Part shown: in pieces, positions 1 to 5,880 of the stretch
How positions within the stretch are numbered: position 1 is the first letter of the stretch
How the letters are laid out: every line of letters begins with the position of its first letter
NCBI GenBank assembly: GCA_001771975.1
Contig: MERE01000034.1
Location: 1 to 8,045, forward strand
Source of the DNA: Betaproteobacteria bacterium RIFCSPLOWO2_02_FULL_68_150
Lineage (GTDB): Bacteria; Pseudomonadota; Gammaproteobacteria; Burkholderiales; SG8-39
Direction of reading: 5' to 3'
DNA length: 8,045 nucleotides
Position numbers and translations under genes: made by a program
Notes under the pieces: model-generated
Database searches by the model: none
Told to the model about the DNA's origin: nothing
Seen by the model: the letters and a program-made list of their open reading frames with translations, nothing else

Positions 1-758
1 GCCACCACGTCCGCCTCGACACCGCGCCGCGACTCGACGTATTGCCGCGCCTGCACGCGCGCCAGCGCGCGGATCTGGTCGCGCACCAGCGCCGCCTCTT
101 CGTAGCGTCGTGCTGCCGCCGCTTCGCTCATGCGCGCCTCGAGCCGGCGCATGACGTCGTCTTCGCGCCCTTCGAGGAACAGTGCCGCGCTCTGCACGTC
201 CTGCGCGTAGCGCTCGGCACCGATCAGGCCCGTGCAGGGCGCGCTGCAGCGCCGGATCTGGTGCAGCAGGCACGGGCGCGAGCGGTTCTCGAATACCGAA
301 TCCTCGCAGGTGCGAAGGCGAAACACGCGCTGCAGCAGCTGGATGCTCTCGCGCACGGCGTGCGCATGCGGAAACGGACCGAAATAGCGGTCGGCGCGCT
401 GCTTCGCGCCGCGGTGAAAGCCCAGGCGCGGGAAGCGATGCCCGGAGACCGTCAGGTAGGGATACGACTTGTCGTCGCGGAAAAGGATGTTGTAGCGCGG
501 TGCGAGGCTCTTGATCAGGTTGTTCTCGAGCAGCAGCGCTTCGTCCTCCGAGCGCGTCGCGCTCACCTCGATCGACCCGACCTGCGTCAGCATCATCGCG
601 ATGCGCGGACTCTGCGCGCCGCGGCTGAAGTAGGAGGCGACGCGCTTTTTCAGGTCCTTCGCCTTGCCGACGTAGAGCGCCTCGCCCGCGGCGCCGCGCA
701 TGCGGTACACGCCTGGAAGGTTGGGCAATCCGGCTACGAAGGACTTGGCGTCGAACAC
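1..758 (-). CDS. uvrC: Excinuclease ABC subunit UvrC, N-terminal part (runs off the left edge)
   Basis: UvrC makes the two incisions flanking a DNA lesion during nucleotide excision repair, acting with UvrA and UvrB. The visible 252 residues begin MFDAKSF and are the N-terminal part of a protein that is usually about 600 residues. The GIY-YIG nuclease domain (about 14-95) shows GVY at 16-18, YVGKAKDLKKR at 29-39 (Tyr29 and Arg39 are the expected catalytic residues) and the metal-binding Glu78 in EALLLENN. Four cysteines, C151, C163, C171 and C175 (spacing x11, x7, x3), match the iron-sulfur cluster spacing known in E. coli UvrC. A UVR-type segment that would contact UvrB lies at about 205-235 (RRYEEAALVRDQI). 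The start is GTG at 758, because homology begins at FDAK and no ATG, GTG or TTG lies in frame between it and efp. No good Shine-Dalgarno sequence precedes it. The C-terminal RNase H-like and helix-hairpin-helix domains lie outside the window. Confidence 0.97.
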   Translation of the reverse strand, partial: MFDAKSFVAGLPNLPGVYRMRGAAGEALYVGKAKDLKKRVASYFSRGAQSPRIAMMLTQVGSIEVSATRSEDEALLLENNLIKSLAPRYNILFRDDKSYPYLTVSGHRFPRLGFHRGAKQRADRYFGPFPHAHAVRESIQLLQRVFRLRTCEDSVFENRSRPCLLHQIRRCSAPCTGLIGAERYAQDVQSAALFLEGREDDVMRRLEARMSEAAAARRYEEAALVRDQIRALARVQARQYVESRRGVEADVV

Positions 759-767
759 GGTTCCGGA

Positions 768-773
768 ATTATA
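768..773 (-). promoter_or_regulatory. Candidate -10 element (TATAAT) for uvrC
   Basis: On the minus strand this is a perfect TATAAT, with only 9 nt between it and the uvrC GTG. I see no convincing -35 at 16-18 bp spacing (the minus strand there reads AAGGGG). If it is used, transcription would start about 2-4 nt before the GTG. It lies inside an AT-rich patch shared with the divergent efp promoter. The motif is seen; its use is inferred. Confidence 0.4.
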
Positions 774-780
774 AATCGTG

Positions 781-786
781 TAAAAT
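781..786 (+). promoter_or_regulatory. Candidate -10 element (TAAAAT) for efp
   Basis: TAAAAT lies 29 nt before the efp ATG, within an AT-rich patch (about 767-788) in otherwise GC-rich DNA. It would give a 5' leader of roughly 20-25 nt. A second candidate, TATAAA at 770-775, could pair with TTGGCG at 745-750, which matches four of six bases of the -35 consensus, but the spacer is long at 19 bp. Which of the two is used cannot be decided from the sequence. Confidence 0.45.
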
Positions 787-799
787 TCGCCCCCTTTTC

Positions 800-812
800 T
801 GCAAGGCTTGCA
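800..812 (+). repeat. Short perfect dyad over the efp ribosome binding site
   Basis: TGCAAGGCTTGCA is a 13-bp inverted repeat with 6-bp arms around one central G. It contains the likely Shine-Dalgarno AAGG (803-806), which sits 9 nt before the efp ATG. The arms are too close to form a normal RNA hairpin, so a role as a protein-binding site is possible but unproven, and it may be chance. Confidence 0.35.
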
Positions 813-815
813 GTC

Positions 816-1382
816 ATGGCAAAAGTATCCGCGGTCGAAATCCGCGTCGGCAACCTGCTCGAGTGGGACAAGCGCGTCTGGCGCGTGCTCAAGTGCTACC
901 ACGTGCACGTCGGAGGGCGCGGCGGCGCCTTCATGCAGGTGGAAATGAAGGACATCGAGGCCGGCACCAAGACCAACCAGCGCTTCCGCACCGAGGACAA
1001 GGTCGAGCGCGCCTTCGTCGACGCGCGTGAAATGGAGTATCTCTACCAGGACGCCGACAGCTACGTCTTCATGGACCAGCAGAACTACGAGCAGCTGCAG
1101 CTGTCGGCGGAATTCCTCGAAGGGCAGACGGGCTTCCTGCTGCCCAACACCGGTGTCCAGGTGAACTTCTACAACGGCCGTGCGATCGGTCTCGAGCTGC
1201 CGCCGTCGGTGGTGCTCACGGTCACCGACACCGAGCCCGGCATCAAGAACGCTACGGCCACCAACATGTTCAAGGCTGCGACCACGGACACCGGCCTGGT
1301 GGTACAGGTGCCGCCGTTCATCAATCAGGGCGAGCGCATCAAGGTCAGCACCAACGATGGCAGCTACATGGAGCGCGCGTAA
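816..1382 (+). CDS. efp: Elongation factor P with arginine at the modification-loop tip
   Basis: EF-P binds between the ribosomal P and E sites and relieves stalling at consecutive prolines. The protein has 188 residues, normal for the family, with the KOW-like N-terminal domain (about 1-65) and two OB-fold domains. It starts MAKVSAVEIRVGN and ends GSYMERA. The ATG at 816 follows AAGG at 803-806; the frame stays open far upstream, but that stretch is antisense to uvrC. The loop that carries the modified Lys34 in E. coli (PGKGQAF) reads GGRGGAF here, putting Arg35 at the modified position. In EarP-type EF-P the rhamnosylated arginine sits in an SGRN context, which is absent here. The rest of the protein resembles alphaproteobacterial lysine-type EF-P (for example TEDKVERAFVD and DGSYMERA). 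The paralogue EfpL/YeiP also has a loop arginine but a different loop, so it is a less likely identity. No EF-P-modifying enzyme gene is in the window. Confidence 0.96.
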   Translation: MAKVSAVEIRVGNLLEWDKRVWRVLKCYHVHVGGRGGAFMQVEMKDIEAGTKTNQRFRTEDKVERAFVDAREMEYLYQDADSYVFMDQQNYEQLQLSAEFLEGQTGFLLPNTGVQVNFYNGRAIGLELPPSVVLTVTDTEPGIKNATATNMFKAATTDTGLVVQVPPFINQGERIKVSTNDGSYMERA

Positions 1383-1427
1383 CCGAGCCTGCCGGGGGAG
1401 AGCTGTTGCGGGCCCGATGGCACGCGC
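1383..1427. other. Convergent gap between efp and nagZ
   Basis: These 45 bp separate the efp stop from the nagZ stop. I see no hairpin followed by a T-run on either strand. The best pairing is GCCTGCC at 1387-1393 with GGCGGGC at 1431-1437 (one G-U pair), but the 37-nt loop and lack of a T-run make it a poor intrinsic terminator. Confidence 0.5.
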
Positions 1428-2447
1428 TCAGGCGGGCAGCGCCAGGTCCTGCAGCGCTTCGCGGTAGGCAACGCTTTTCCTCAGGTCACGGCCACCCCTG
1501 CGGCGCATTCTTTCCGCCCGCTGCGGCACCGCCAGCGGCAGCTTGCCAAGGGATTCGAGCAGCCGGCCCTGCCCCTCCGGGTCGTTGCACAACAGCACCA
1601 TGTCGCACCCCGCGCCGAGCGCGGCGCTCGCGCGCTCTGCAACCCCGCCCGCGGTGCTGGCGCCCGCCATCGACAGGTCGTCGCTGAAGATCAGGCCGTC
1701 GAATCCGAGCTGGCCGCGCAGGATCTCCTTCAGCCAATAGGCGGAGTAGCCCGCCGGCTCGCGATCGGCCTGCGTGTAGATGACGTGCGCCGGCATCACG
1801 CCGCCGAGTCCGGCGGCGATCACCGGGCGGTAGGGCGCGACGTCCTTGCGCAGGATCTCGGCCACGGCGCGCTCGTCGCGCGGCACGGCGACGTGCGAAT
1901 CCAGCGCGGCAAATCCGTGCCCCGGAAAATGCTTGCCGACGGCCCTGCTGCCGCCTGCGGCGAAACCCCTGACCAGCTCTGCCGCAAGCGCGCCCACGGC
2001 GATGGGGTCGAAGTGCAGCGCGCGGTCGCCGATCACCGAGCTCGAACCGTAGTCGAGATCGAGTACCGGAGCGAAGCTGAAGTCGAGGCCCTGCGCGCCC
2101 AGCTCGGCGGCGATCACCAGGCCGGCGGCGTGCGCGGCGCGCCGCGCGGCGTCGCGATCCCGGTCCCACCGCAGGCCGAGGCTGCGCATCGGCGCAATCG
2201 CGCTGAATCCCTCGCGAAAGCGCTGCACGCGCCCGCCCTCGTGGTCGGTGCAGATGAGCAGCTCGGGCGTGCGCAGTGCGCGAATCTCCGCCGTGAGCGC
2301 CGCGAGCTGCTCAGGGCTCTGGTAATTGCGCGCGAACAGGATCACGCCGCCGGCCGCCGGGTGCAGCAGGCGTTTGCGGTCGTCGTCCGTGAGCGCGAGC
2401 CCGATCGGGTCGAGCACCGCGGCGCCCAGCGGCAGGCGTCTTCTCAT
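1428..2447 (-). CDS. nagZ: Beta-N-acetylhexosaminidase NagZ (GH3)
   Basis: NagZ is a cytoplasmic glycoside hydrolase family 3 enzyme that removes N-acetylglucosamine from anhydro-muropeptides during peptidoglycan recycling; in some bacteria its products control AmpR-dependent beta-lactamase. The 339-residue product is close to the usual length. It shows DHEGGRVQRF at 68-77, the signature KHFPGHG at 172-178, the Asp183/His185 pair of the mobile catalytic loop (DSH), and SDDLSM at 255-260, whose first Asp (D256) is the expected nucleophile. No signal peptide is visible, which fits a cytoplasmic enzyme. The ATG at 2447 overlaps the acpS stop (ATGA), so translation is probably coupled to acpS; no strong Shine-Dalgarno is present. 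The frame is open further upstream, but that sequence lies inside acpS and has no NagZ-like character. It is the last gene of the minus-strand cluster and converges with efp. Confidence 0.96.
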   Translation of the reverse strand: MRRRLPLGAAVLDPIGLALTDDDRKRLLHPAAGGVILFARNYQSPEQLAALTAEIRALRTPELLICTDHEGGRVQRFREGFSAIAPMRSLGLRWDRDRDAARRAAHAAGLVIAAELGAQGLDFSFAPVLDLDYGSSSVIGDRALHFDPIAVGALAAELVRGFAAGGSRAVGKHFPGHGFAALDSHVAVPRDERAVAEILRKDVAPYRPVIAAGLGGVMPAHVIYTQADREPAGYSAYWLKEILRGQLGFDGLIFSDDLSMAGASTAGGVAERASAALGAGCDMVLLCNDPEGQGRLLESLGKLPLAVPQRAERMRRRGGRDLRKSVAYREALQDLALPA

Positions 2448-2839
2448 GCCGCCGCCCCGGGGTCGAATTCCAGGACCACCGTGGCGCTCGCCAGTTCGCG
2501 TTCGTCGCTGAGCGAAAGGTGGCTGCGCCCGATGCCGCGAGCTTCGAGCAGCTCGCGCAGCGCCGGCGAGAAATCGAGCACCGGCTTGCCCGAGCGCAGA
2601 TTGTGCACCCAGACGCCGTGCCAGTTGGCGGGCGCGTGGATACCGGTCCCGAGCGCCTTGGTGAAGGCTTCCTTGGCGGCAAAACGCTTCGCCAGATAGG
2701 CGGCCGGCTGGCGATGGCGGCGGAAGCGCGCGAGTTCCGGTTCGCACAGGATGCGGCGTGCGAAGCGCTCGCCGTAGCGCGCCAGCACGCGCTCGACGCG
2801 CCGGATCTCGATCAGGTCGGTGCCGACGCCGTAGATCAC
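2444..2839 (-). CDS. acpS: Holo-[acyl-carrier-protein] synthase AcpS
   Basis: AcpS transfers the 4'-phosphopantetheine group from coenzyme A to a serine of apo-acyl carrier protein, activating it for fatty acid synthesis. The 131 residues fit the family. The N-terminal motif GVGTDLIEI carries the Mg-binding Asp8, and KRFAAKEAFTKALGTG at 51-66 carries the second metal ligand Glu57. The start is GTG at 2839 (V-I-Y-G in codons), chosen because family members begin within a few residues of GTD. It lies 19 nt after the pdxJ stop, without a convincing Shine-Dalgarno. Its stop overlaps the nagZ start by 4 bp. The placement directly after pdxJ is the same as in E. coli, where pdxJ and acpS are also adjacent. 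Confidence 0.96.
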   Translation of the reverse strand: MIYGVGTDLIEIRRVERVLARYGERFARRILCEPELARFRRHRQPAAYLAKRFAAKEAFTKALGTGIHAPANWHGVWVHNLRSGKPVLDFSPALRELLEARGIGRSHLSLSDERELASATVVLEFDPGAAA

Positions 2840-2858
2840 GGCCCGCGGTGCAAGGGAT

Positions 2859-3617
2859 TCATGCCCGGTGCCGATGCGCGGCCTCGACCATCAGGCGCTT
2901 CATCTCGCGCACCGCCTCGCGCATGCCGACGAACACGGCGCGGCTGACGATGGCGTGGCCGATATGCAGTTCCCGCACTCCCGCCAGGCGCGCCACCGGC
3001 TGCACGTTGAAGTAGTTGAGCGCGTGTCCCGCGTTGAATCGCATGCCGAGCGCACGGATCTGCTCGCCGGCGCGTGCGAGCTTGCCGAGCTCGGCCAGCG
3101 CGGCCGCTCCCTCGGCGTCGCGTCCCCTGGCATGGAAGGCATGCGCATAGGGGCCGGTATGCACCTCGCACACCGCAGCGCCGATTCGCTTCGCGGCGTC
3201 GACCTGCCGTGGTTCGGCGTCGATGAACACCGAGACCACGATCCCGGCGTCCGCCAGCTGCGCCACCTGCTCGCCCAGGTGCCGTTCCTGCACCACGATG
3301 TCGAGCCCCCCCTCGGTGGTGACTTCATGGCGCCCTTCCGGCACCAGCATCGCCATTTCCGGCCGCACGCGACGTGCGATGGCGACCATTTCGTCGGTCG
3401 CCGCCATTTCCAGATTCAGCTTGATCTGGGTGAGTTCGCGCAGCCGGCGCACATCCTCGTCCTGGATGTGACGCCGGTCTTCGCGCAGATGCACCGTGAT
3501 GCCGTCGGCGCCGCCGAGTTGCGCCTCGACCGCGGCCCACACCGGGTCGGGTTCATAGGTCTTGCGCGCCTGCCTGACGCTCGCGACGTGGTCGACGTTG
3601 ACGCCGAGTTCGATCAT
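2859..3617 (-). CDS. pdxJ: Pyridoxine 5'-phosphate synthase PdxJ
   Basis: PdxJ condenses 1-deoxy-D-xylulose 5-phosphate with 3-amino-2-oxopropyl phosphate to form pyridoxine 5'-phosphate, the ring-closing step of the DXP-dependent vitamin B6 pathway. The 252 residues form a TIM barrel of typical length. Visible signatures are MIELGVNVDHVASVRQAR at the N-terminus, DGITVHLREDRRHI at 38-51 with His43 (E. coli His45), NLEMA at 68-72 with Glu70, EVTTEGGLD at 98-106, and NAGHALNY at 195-202 with His198, matching the second catalytic histidine. IGHAIVSRAVFVG near the C-terminus is the phosphate-binding end. The ATG at 3617 is chosen because homology starts there, AGGA stands 4-5 nt upstream, and the codon overlaps the recO stop (ATGA). 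The open frame continues upstream only through recO sequence. Confidence 0.97.
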   Translation of the reverse strand: MIELGVNVDHVASVRQARKTYEPDPVWAAVEAQLGGADGITVHLREDRRHIQDEDVRRLRELTQIKLNLEMAATDEMVAIARRVRPEMAMLVPEGRHEVTTEGGLDIVVQERHLGEQVAQLADAGIVVSVFIDAEPRQVDAAKRIGAAVCEVHTGPYAHAFHARGRDAEGAAALAELGKLARAGEQIRALGMRFNAGHALNYFNVQPVARLAGVRELHIGHAIVSRAVFVGMREAVREMKRLMVEAAHRHRA

Positions 3618-4324
3618 AGGTCCTGCAGTTCTGCGAGTACCGCGCGCGTGTGCAGCACCTGGCTGCCGAGCCGGCACGCGATCAGCGCGCGCAGCAGCTG
3701 GCGCGCCTCCTCGCGCGTGGTCTCGCGGCTGTACTCGTCGCGCGCGATGTCGAGCAGCGTCTGCCCGTCTACGGCGCCGGCACTGCCGTTGGCCGCCAGC
3801 GGGCCGCGCTCCGGGTCGTACTCGTAGCGCCGCCCGGGATCCACCGGCGCCCCGCTCGCCGCATCGCGCACCAGCAGCGGAGCATACCCGAGTTCATCCA
3901 GCAGCCGGTGCTCGAAGCAGCGCAGCACCGCGGCGCGATCGCTCGCCGCAGCCAGCTGCGCCAGACTGGCGGCATAGACCGCGAACAACCGCTCGTGCGG
4001 ATCTTCGCGCGGCAGGAGGCGCAGCAGCAGCTCGTTGAGGTAGAAGCCGCACATGACGCCGATGCCCGAGAGCGCCGGCTGCCCGCCGGCCCAGTCCGCC
4101 GCGACCAGCGTGCCGAGTTCGGCGGAACCGCTCCAGGACAGATGCAGCGGATGGAACGCCAGCAGCACGCCGCGCAGCGCCGAGCGCGGGCGCCGCGCCC
4201 CTTTGGCGAGCAGCCCGACGCGCCCATGCTGGCGCGTGAACAGCTCGACGATGAGGCTGGTCTCCTTGTAGGGATAGGTATGCAGCACGTAGCCCGGCTC
4301 ATGCACCGCGCGACGGCGCGTCAT
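3614..4324 (-). CDS. recO: DNA repair protein RecO
   Basis: RecO works with RecF and RecR to load RecA onto SSB-coated single-stranded DNA during gap repair, and it can anneal complementary strands. The product has 236 residues, like E. coli RecO. The N-terminal OB-fold (about 1-85) contains GYVLHTYPYKETSLIVELFT (11-30) and the basic KGARRPRSALRG (41-52), typical of the DNA-binding surface. The helical part has GFYLNELLLRLLPREDPHERLF (93-114), the best-conserved RecO segment, and FEHRLLDELGYAPLL (137-151). The four-cysteine zinc motif of some RecO proteins is absent; only two isolated cysteines are present, C92 and C136, plus C217 near the end. The ATG at 4324 overlaps the era stop by 4 bp, with a weak GGGG upstream, and the stop overlaps pdxJ. 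Sequence conservation is weak in this family, so the conserved position between era and pdxJ adds weight. Confidence 0.95.
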   Translation of the reverse strand: MTRRRAVHEPGYVLHTYPYKETSLIVELFTRQHGRVGLLAKGARRPRSALRGVLLAFHPLHLSWSGSAELGTLVAADWAGGQPALSGIGVMCGFYLNELLLRLLPREDPHERLFAVYAASLAQLAAASDRAAVLRCFEHRLLDELGYAPLLVRDAASGAPVDPGRRYEYDPERGPLAANGSAGAVDGQTLLDIARDEYSRETTREEARQLLRALIACRLGSQVLHTRAVLAELQDL

Positions 4325-5205
4325 GCGTACCCCAGGTGGCGCAACAGCCGCGCGTCGCGGGTCCAGTCGCGCTTGACCTTCACCCAGGTGCCGAGATAGA
4401 CGGCCCCGCCGTACAGCGCCTCCAGGTCGCGGCGCGCGGCCGAAGAAATCCGCTTCAGATTGGCGCCCGCGGCGCCGATCACGATCGCCTTCTGGCTGTC
4501 GCGCTCGACCCAGATCGTCGCCTCGATGCGCCGCAGCCTGGGCTCCTGTTTGAAACTGTCGATGACCACTTCGCAGCGGTACGGCAGCTCCTGCCCGAGC
4601 ACGCGGAACAGTTTCTCGCGCAGGATCTCGGCAGCGAAGAAGCGTTCGTCCCGGTCGGTCAGCTGCTCGGCGGGATACGCGGGCGGGCCTTCAGGCAGGA
4701 ATCCGCGCACCACGCGCAGCAGCTCCGGCAGGTTGCGACCGGTGCGCGCCGACACCGGCACCGAGGCGGCGAAGCTGCGCTCCTGCTGCAGCCGCTCGAT
4801 GAACGGCAGCAGCTCGAGCTGGCGTTTCACCAGGTCGACCTTGTTGAGCACTGCGATGACGGTCCGGGAATCCGGAATGCGCGCCAGCACGGCGCGGTCC
4901 GCCGGACCGAAGCGCAGCGCCTCGATCACGAACAGCGTGACGTCGGCGTCGCGCGCGCCCTCGGACGCGGTCCGGTTCAGCGCTCGGTTGAGCGCATCGG
5001 CGTGGCGCGTCTGGTAGCCGGGCAAATCGACGAACAGGTACTGGCAGTCGCCCGTGGTGAGGATTCCCTTCACCGCGTGGCGCGTGGTCTGCGCCTTCGC
5101 GGAGACGATGGCGAGCTTCTGTCCGACCAGGCGATTGAGCAGGCTCGACTTGCCCGTGTTGGGCCTTCCCGCGAGCGCGACCGTGCCGCAGCGAAAAGCG
5201 CTCAT
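4321..5205 (-). CDS. era: GTPase Era
   Basis: Era is an essential GTPase that binds the 3' end of 16S rRNA and helps mature the small ribosomal subunit. The 294 residues hold a GTPase domain (about 1-170) and a C-terminal KH RNA-binding domain (about 200-285). G-motifs: G1 GRPNTGKS at 13-20, switch I around QTTR at 39-42, G3 DLPG at 60-63, G4 NKVD at 121-124, G5 SAR at 152-154. The KH GxxG loop is GAAG at 244-247, followed by KRISSAARRDLE. Two positions differ from the usual Era consensus: the Val of GRPNVGKS is Thr17, and the Thr of DTPG is Leu61; both keep the formal motif. The ATG at 5205 overlaps the rnc stop (ATGA) and MSAFRCGTVALAGRPN matches the normal N-terminus, so the open frame upstream inside rnc is not part of the gene. 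Confidence 0.97.
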   Translation of the reverse strand: MSAFRCGTVALAGRPNTGKSSLLNRLVGQKLAIVSAKAQTTRHAVKGILTTGDCQYLFVDLPGYQTRHADALNRALNRTASEGARDADVTLFVIEALRFGPADRAVLARIPDSRTVIAVLNKVDLVKRQLELLPFIERLQQERSFAASVPVSARTGRNLPELLRVVRGFLPEGPPAYPAEQLTDRDERFFAAEILREKLFRVLGQELPYRCEVVIDSFKQEPRLRRIEATIWVERDSQKAIVIGAAGANLKRISSAARRDLEALYGGAVYLGTWVKVKRDWTRDARLLRHLGYA

Positions 5206-5873
5206 GGCTCGAGGAGCGCCAGCAGCGCTGCAGCGGCCTGCTGCTCGGCGGCGCGACGCGAAGCGCCGCTGCCCTTCGCCGCGAGCCCCAGTTCCGGCAC
5301 CACGCATTCGATCTCGAAGGTCTGCTGGTGCGCGGCACCCCGCGTCGCGACGACCTGGTATTGCGGCAGCTTCAGGCGCCGCCCCTGAAGGTATTCCTGG
5401 AGCCGGGTCTTGGGGTCCTTCGCCGGCGCACGTGCCTGAACGCCTGCGAGCCTTTCGCCAAAGGTGCGCCGGATCACGTTGCACGCCGTGGCATAGCCGG
5501 CATCGACAAAGACCGCGCCGTACACCGCTTCGAGCGCATCCGCGAGGATCGAAGCGCGCGCCACGCCGCCGCTCGCCGCCTCGCCCTCCCCGAGCCGCAG
5601 GAAATCCGACAGGCCGAGCGCGAGCGCCACCTCGGCGAGCGCCGCCTCGCGCACCAGGCTGGCGCGCAGGCGCGACAGCTCGCCCTCGGCGAGCTGCGGG
5701 AAACGCGCGTAGAGTTCCTCGGCGATGGCGCAGTCGAGCACACCGTCGCCCAGGAATTCGAGCCGTTCGTTGTGCGGCGAGCCGAAGCTGCGGTGGGTCA
5801 GCGCCTGCTCGAGCAGCGCGGCGTCGGCGAAGCGATGGCCGAGGCGTCGTTCCAGAACCGGAAAGCGGGACAA
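5202..5873 (-). CDS. rnc: Ribonuclease III, TTG start
   Basis: RNase III cuts double-stranded RNA, including the rRNA precursor, and acts as a homodimer. The 223 residues comprise the nuclease domain (about 1-150) and a double-stranded RNA-binding domain (about 154-223). The signature HNERLEFLGD lies at 34-43. The expected metal ligands and catalytic residues are E36, E39, D43, D112 and E115 (ILADALEAVYGA). GASRRAAEQQAAAALL near the end is typical of the RNA-binding domain. The start is TTG at 5873, giving MSRFPVLERRLGHRF, which matches the length and spacing of related RNase III proteins; the only other upstream start in frame, TTG at 5972, would add 33 residues read out of frame through the DUF4845 gene. 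The TTG lies 7 nt after the upstream stop, with no well-spaced Shine-Dalgarno and a small hairpin just before it. A UUG start suggests low, coupled translation. Confidence 0.94.
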   Translation of the reverse strand: MSRFPVLERRLGHRFADAALLEQALTHRSFGSPHNERLEFLGDGVLDCAIAEELYARFPQLAEGELSRLRASLVREAALAEVALALGLSDFLRLGEGEAASGGVARASILADALEAVYGAVFVDAGYATACNVIRRTFGERLAGVQARAPAKDPKTRLQEYLQGRRLKLPQYQVVATRGAAHQQTFEIECVVPELGLAAKGSGASRRAAEQQAAAALLALLEP

Positions 5874-5880
5874 GACGCGG

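Noticed and set aside
42..1382. A long plus-strand open frame that would give EF-P a 258-residue N-terminal extension.
   Set aside because: The extra part is the antisense of uvrC, is arginine/alanine-rich like other shadow frames here, and EF-P homology starts exactly at the ATG at 816, which has a ribosome binding site.
1387..1437. A GC-rich pairing between the ends of efp and nagZ as a bidirectional terminator.
   Set aside because: The loop is 37 nt, one pair is G-U and no T-run follows on either strand.
2448..2747. NagZ frame open upstream through acpS, suggesting an N-terminal extension or fusion.
   Set aside because: The sequence is acpS read in another frame, with low-complexity composition and no domain; the ATG at 2447 overlapping the acpS stop gives a normal-length NagZ.
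3306..3312. A seven-base C run in pdxJ that could mark a frameshift or phase-variable tract.
   Set aside because: The PdxJ frame is intact on both sides (EVTTEGGLDIVV), so there is no frameshift, and a housekeeping gene is an unlikely phase-variation target.
2868..3827. A 319-residue plus-strand open frame opposite pdxJ and recO, and similar long plus-strand frames opposite era, lepB and nagZ.
   Set aside because: Such antisense frames are expected in GC-rich coding DNA. They show no recognisable domains, while the minus strand encodes clear, full-length conserved proteins.
5206..5484. Era frame open upstream inside rnc.
   Set aside because: The extension is rnc read out of frame; Era homology begins at the ATG at 5205, which overlaps the rnc stop.
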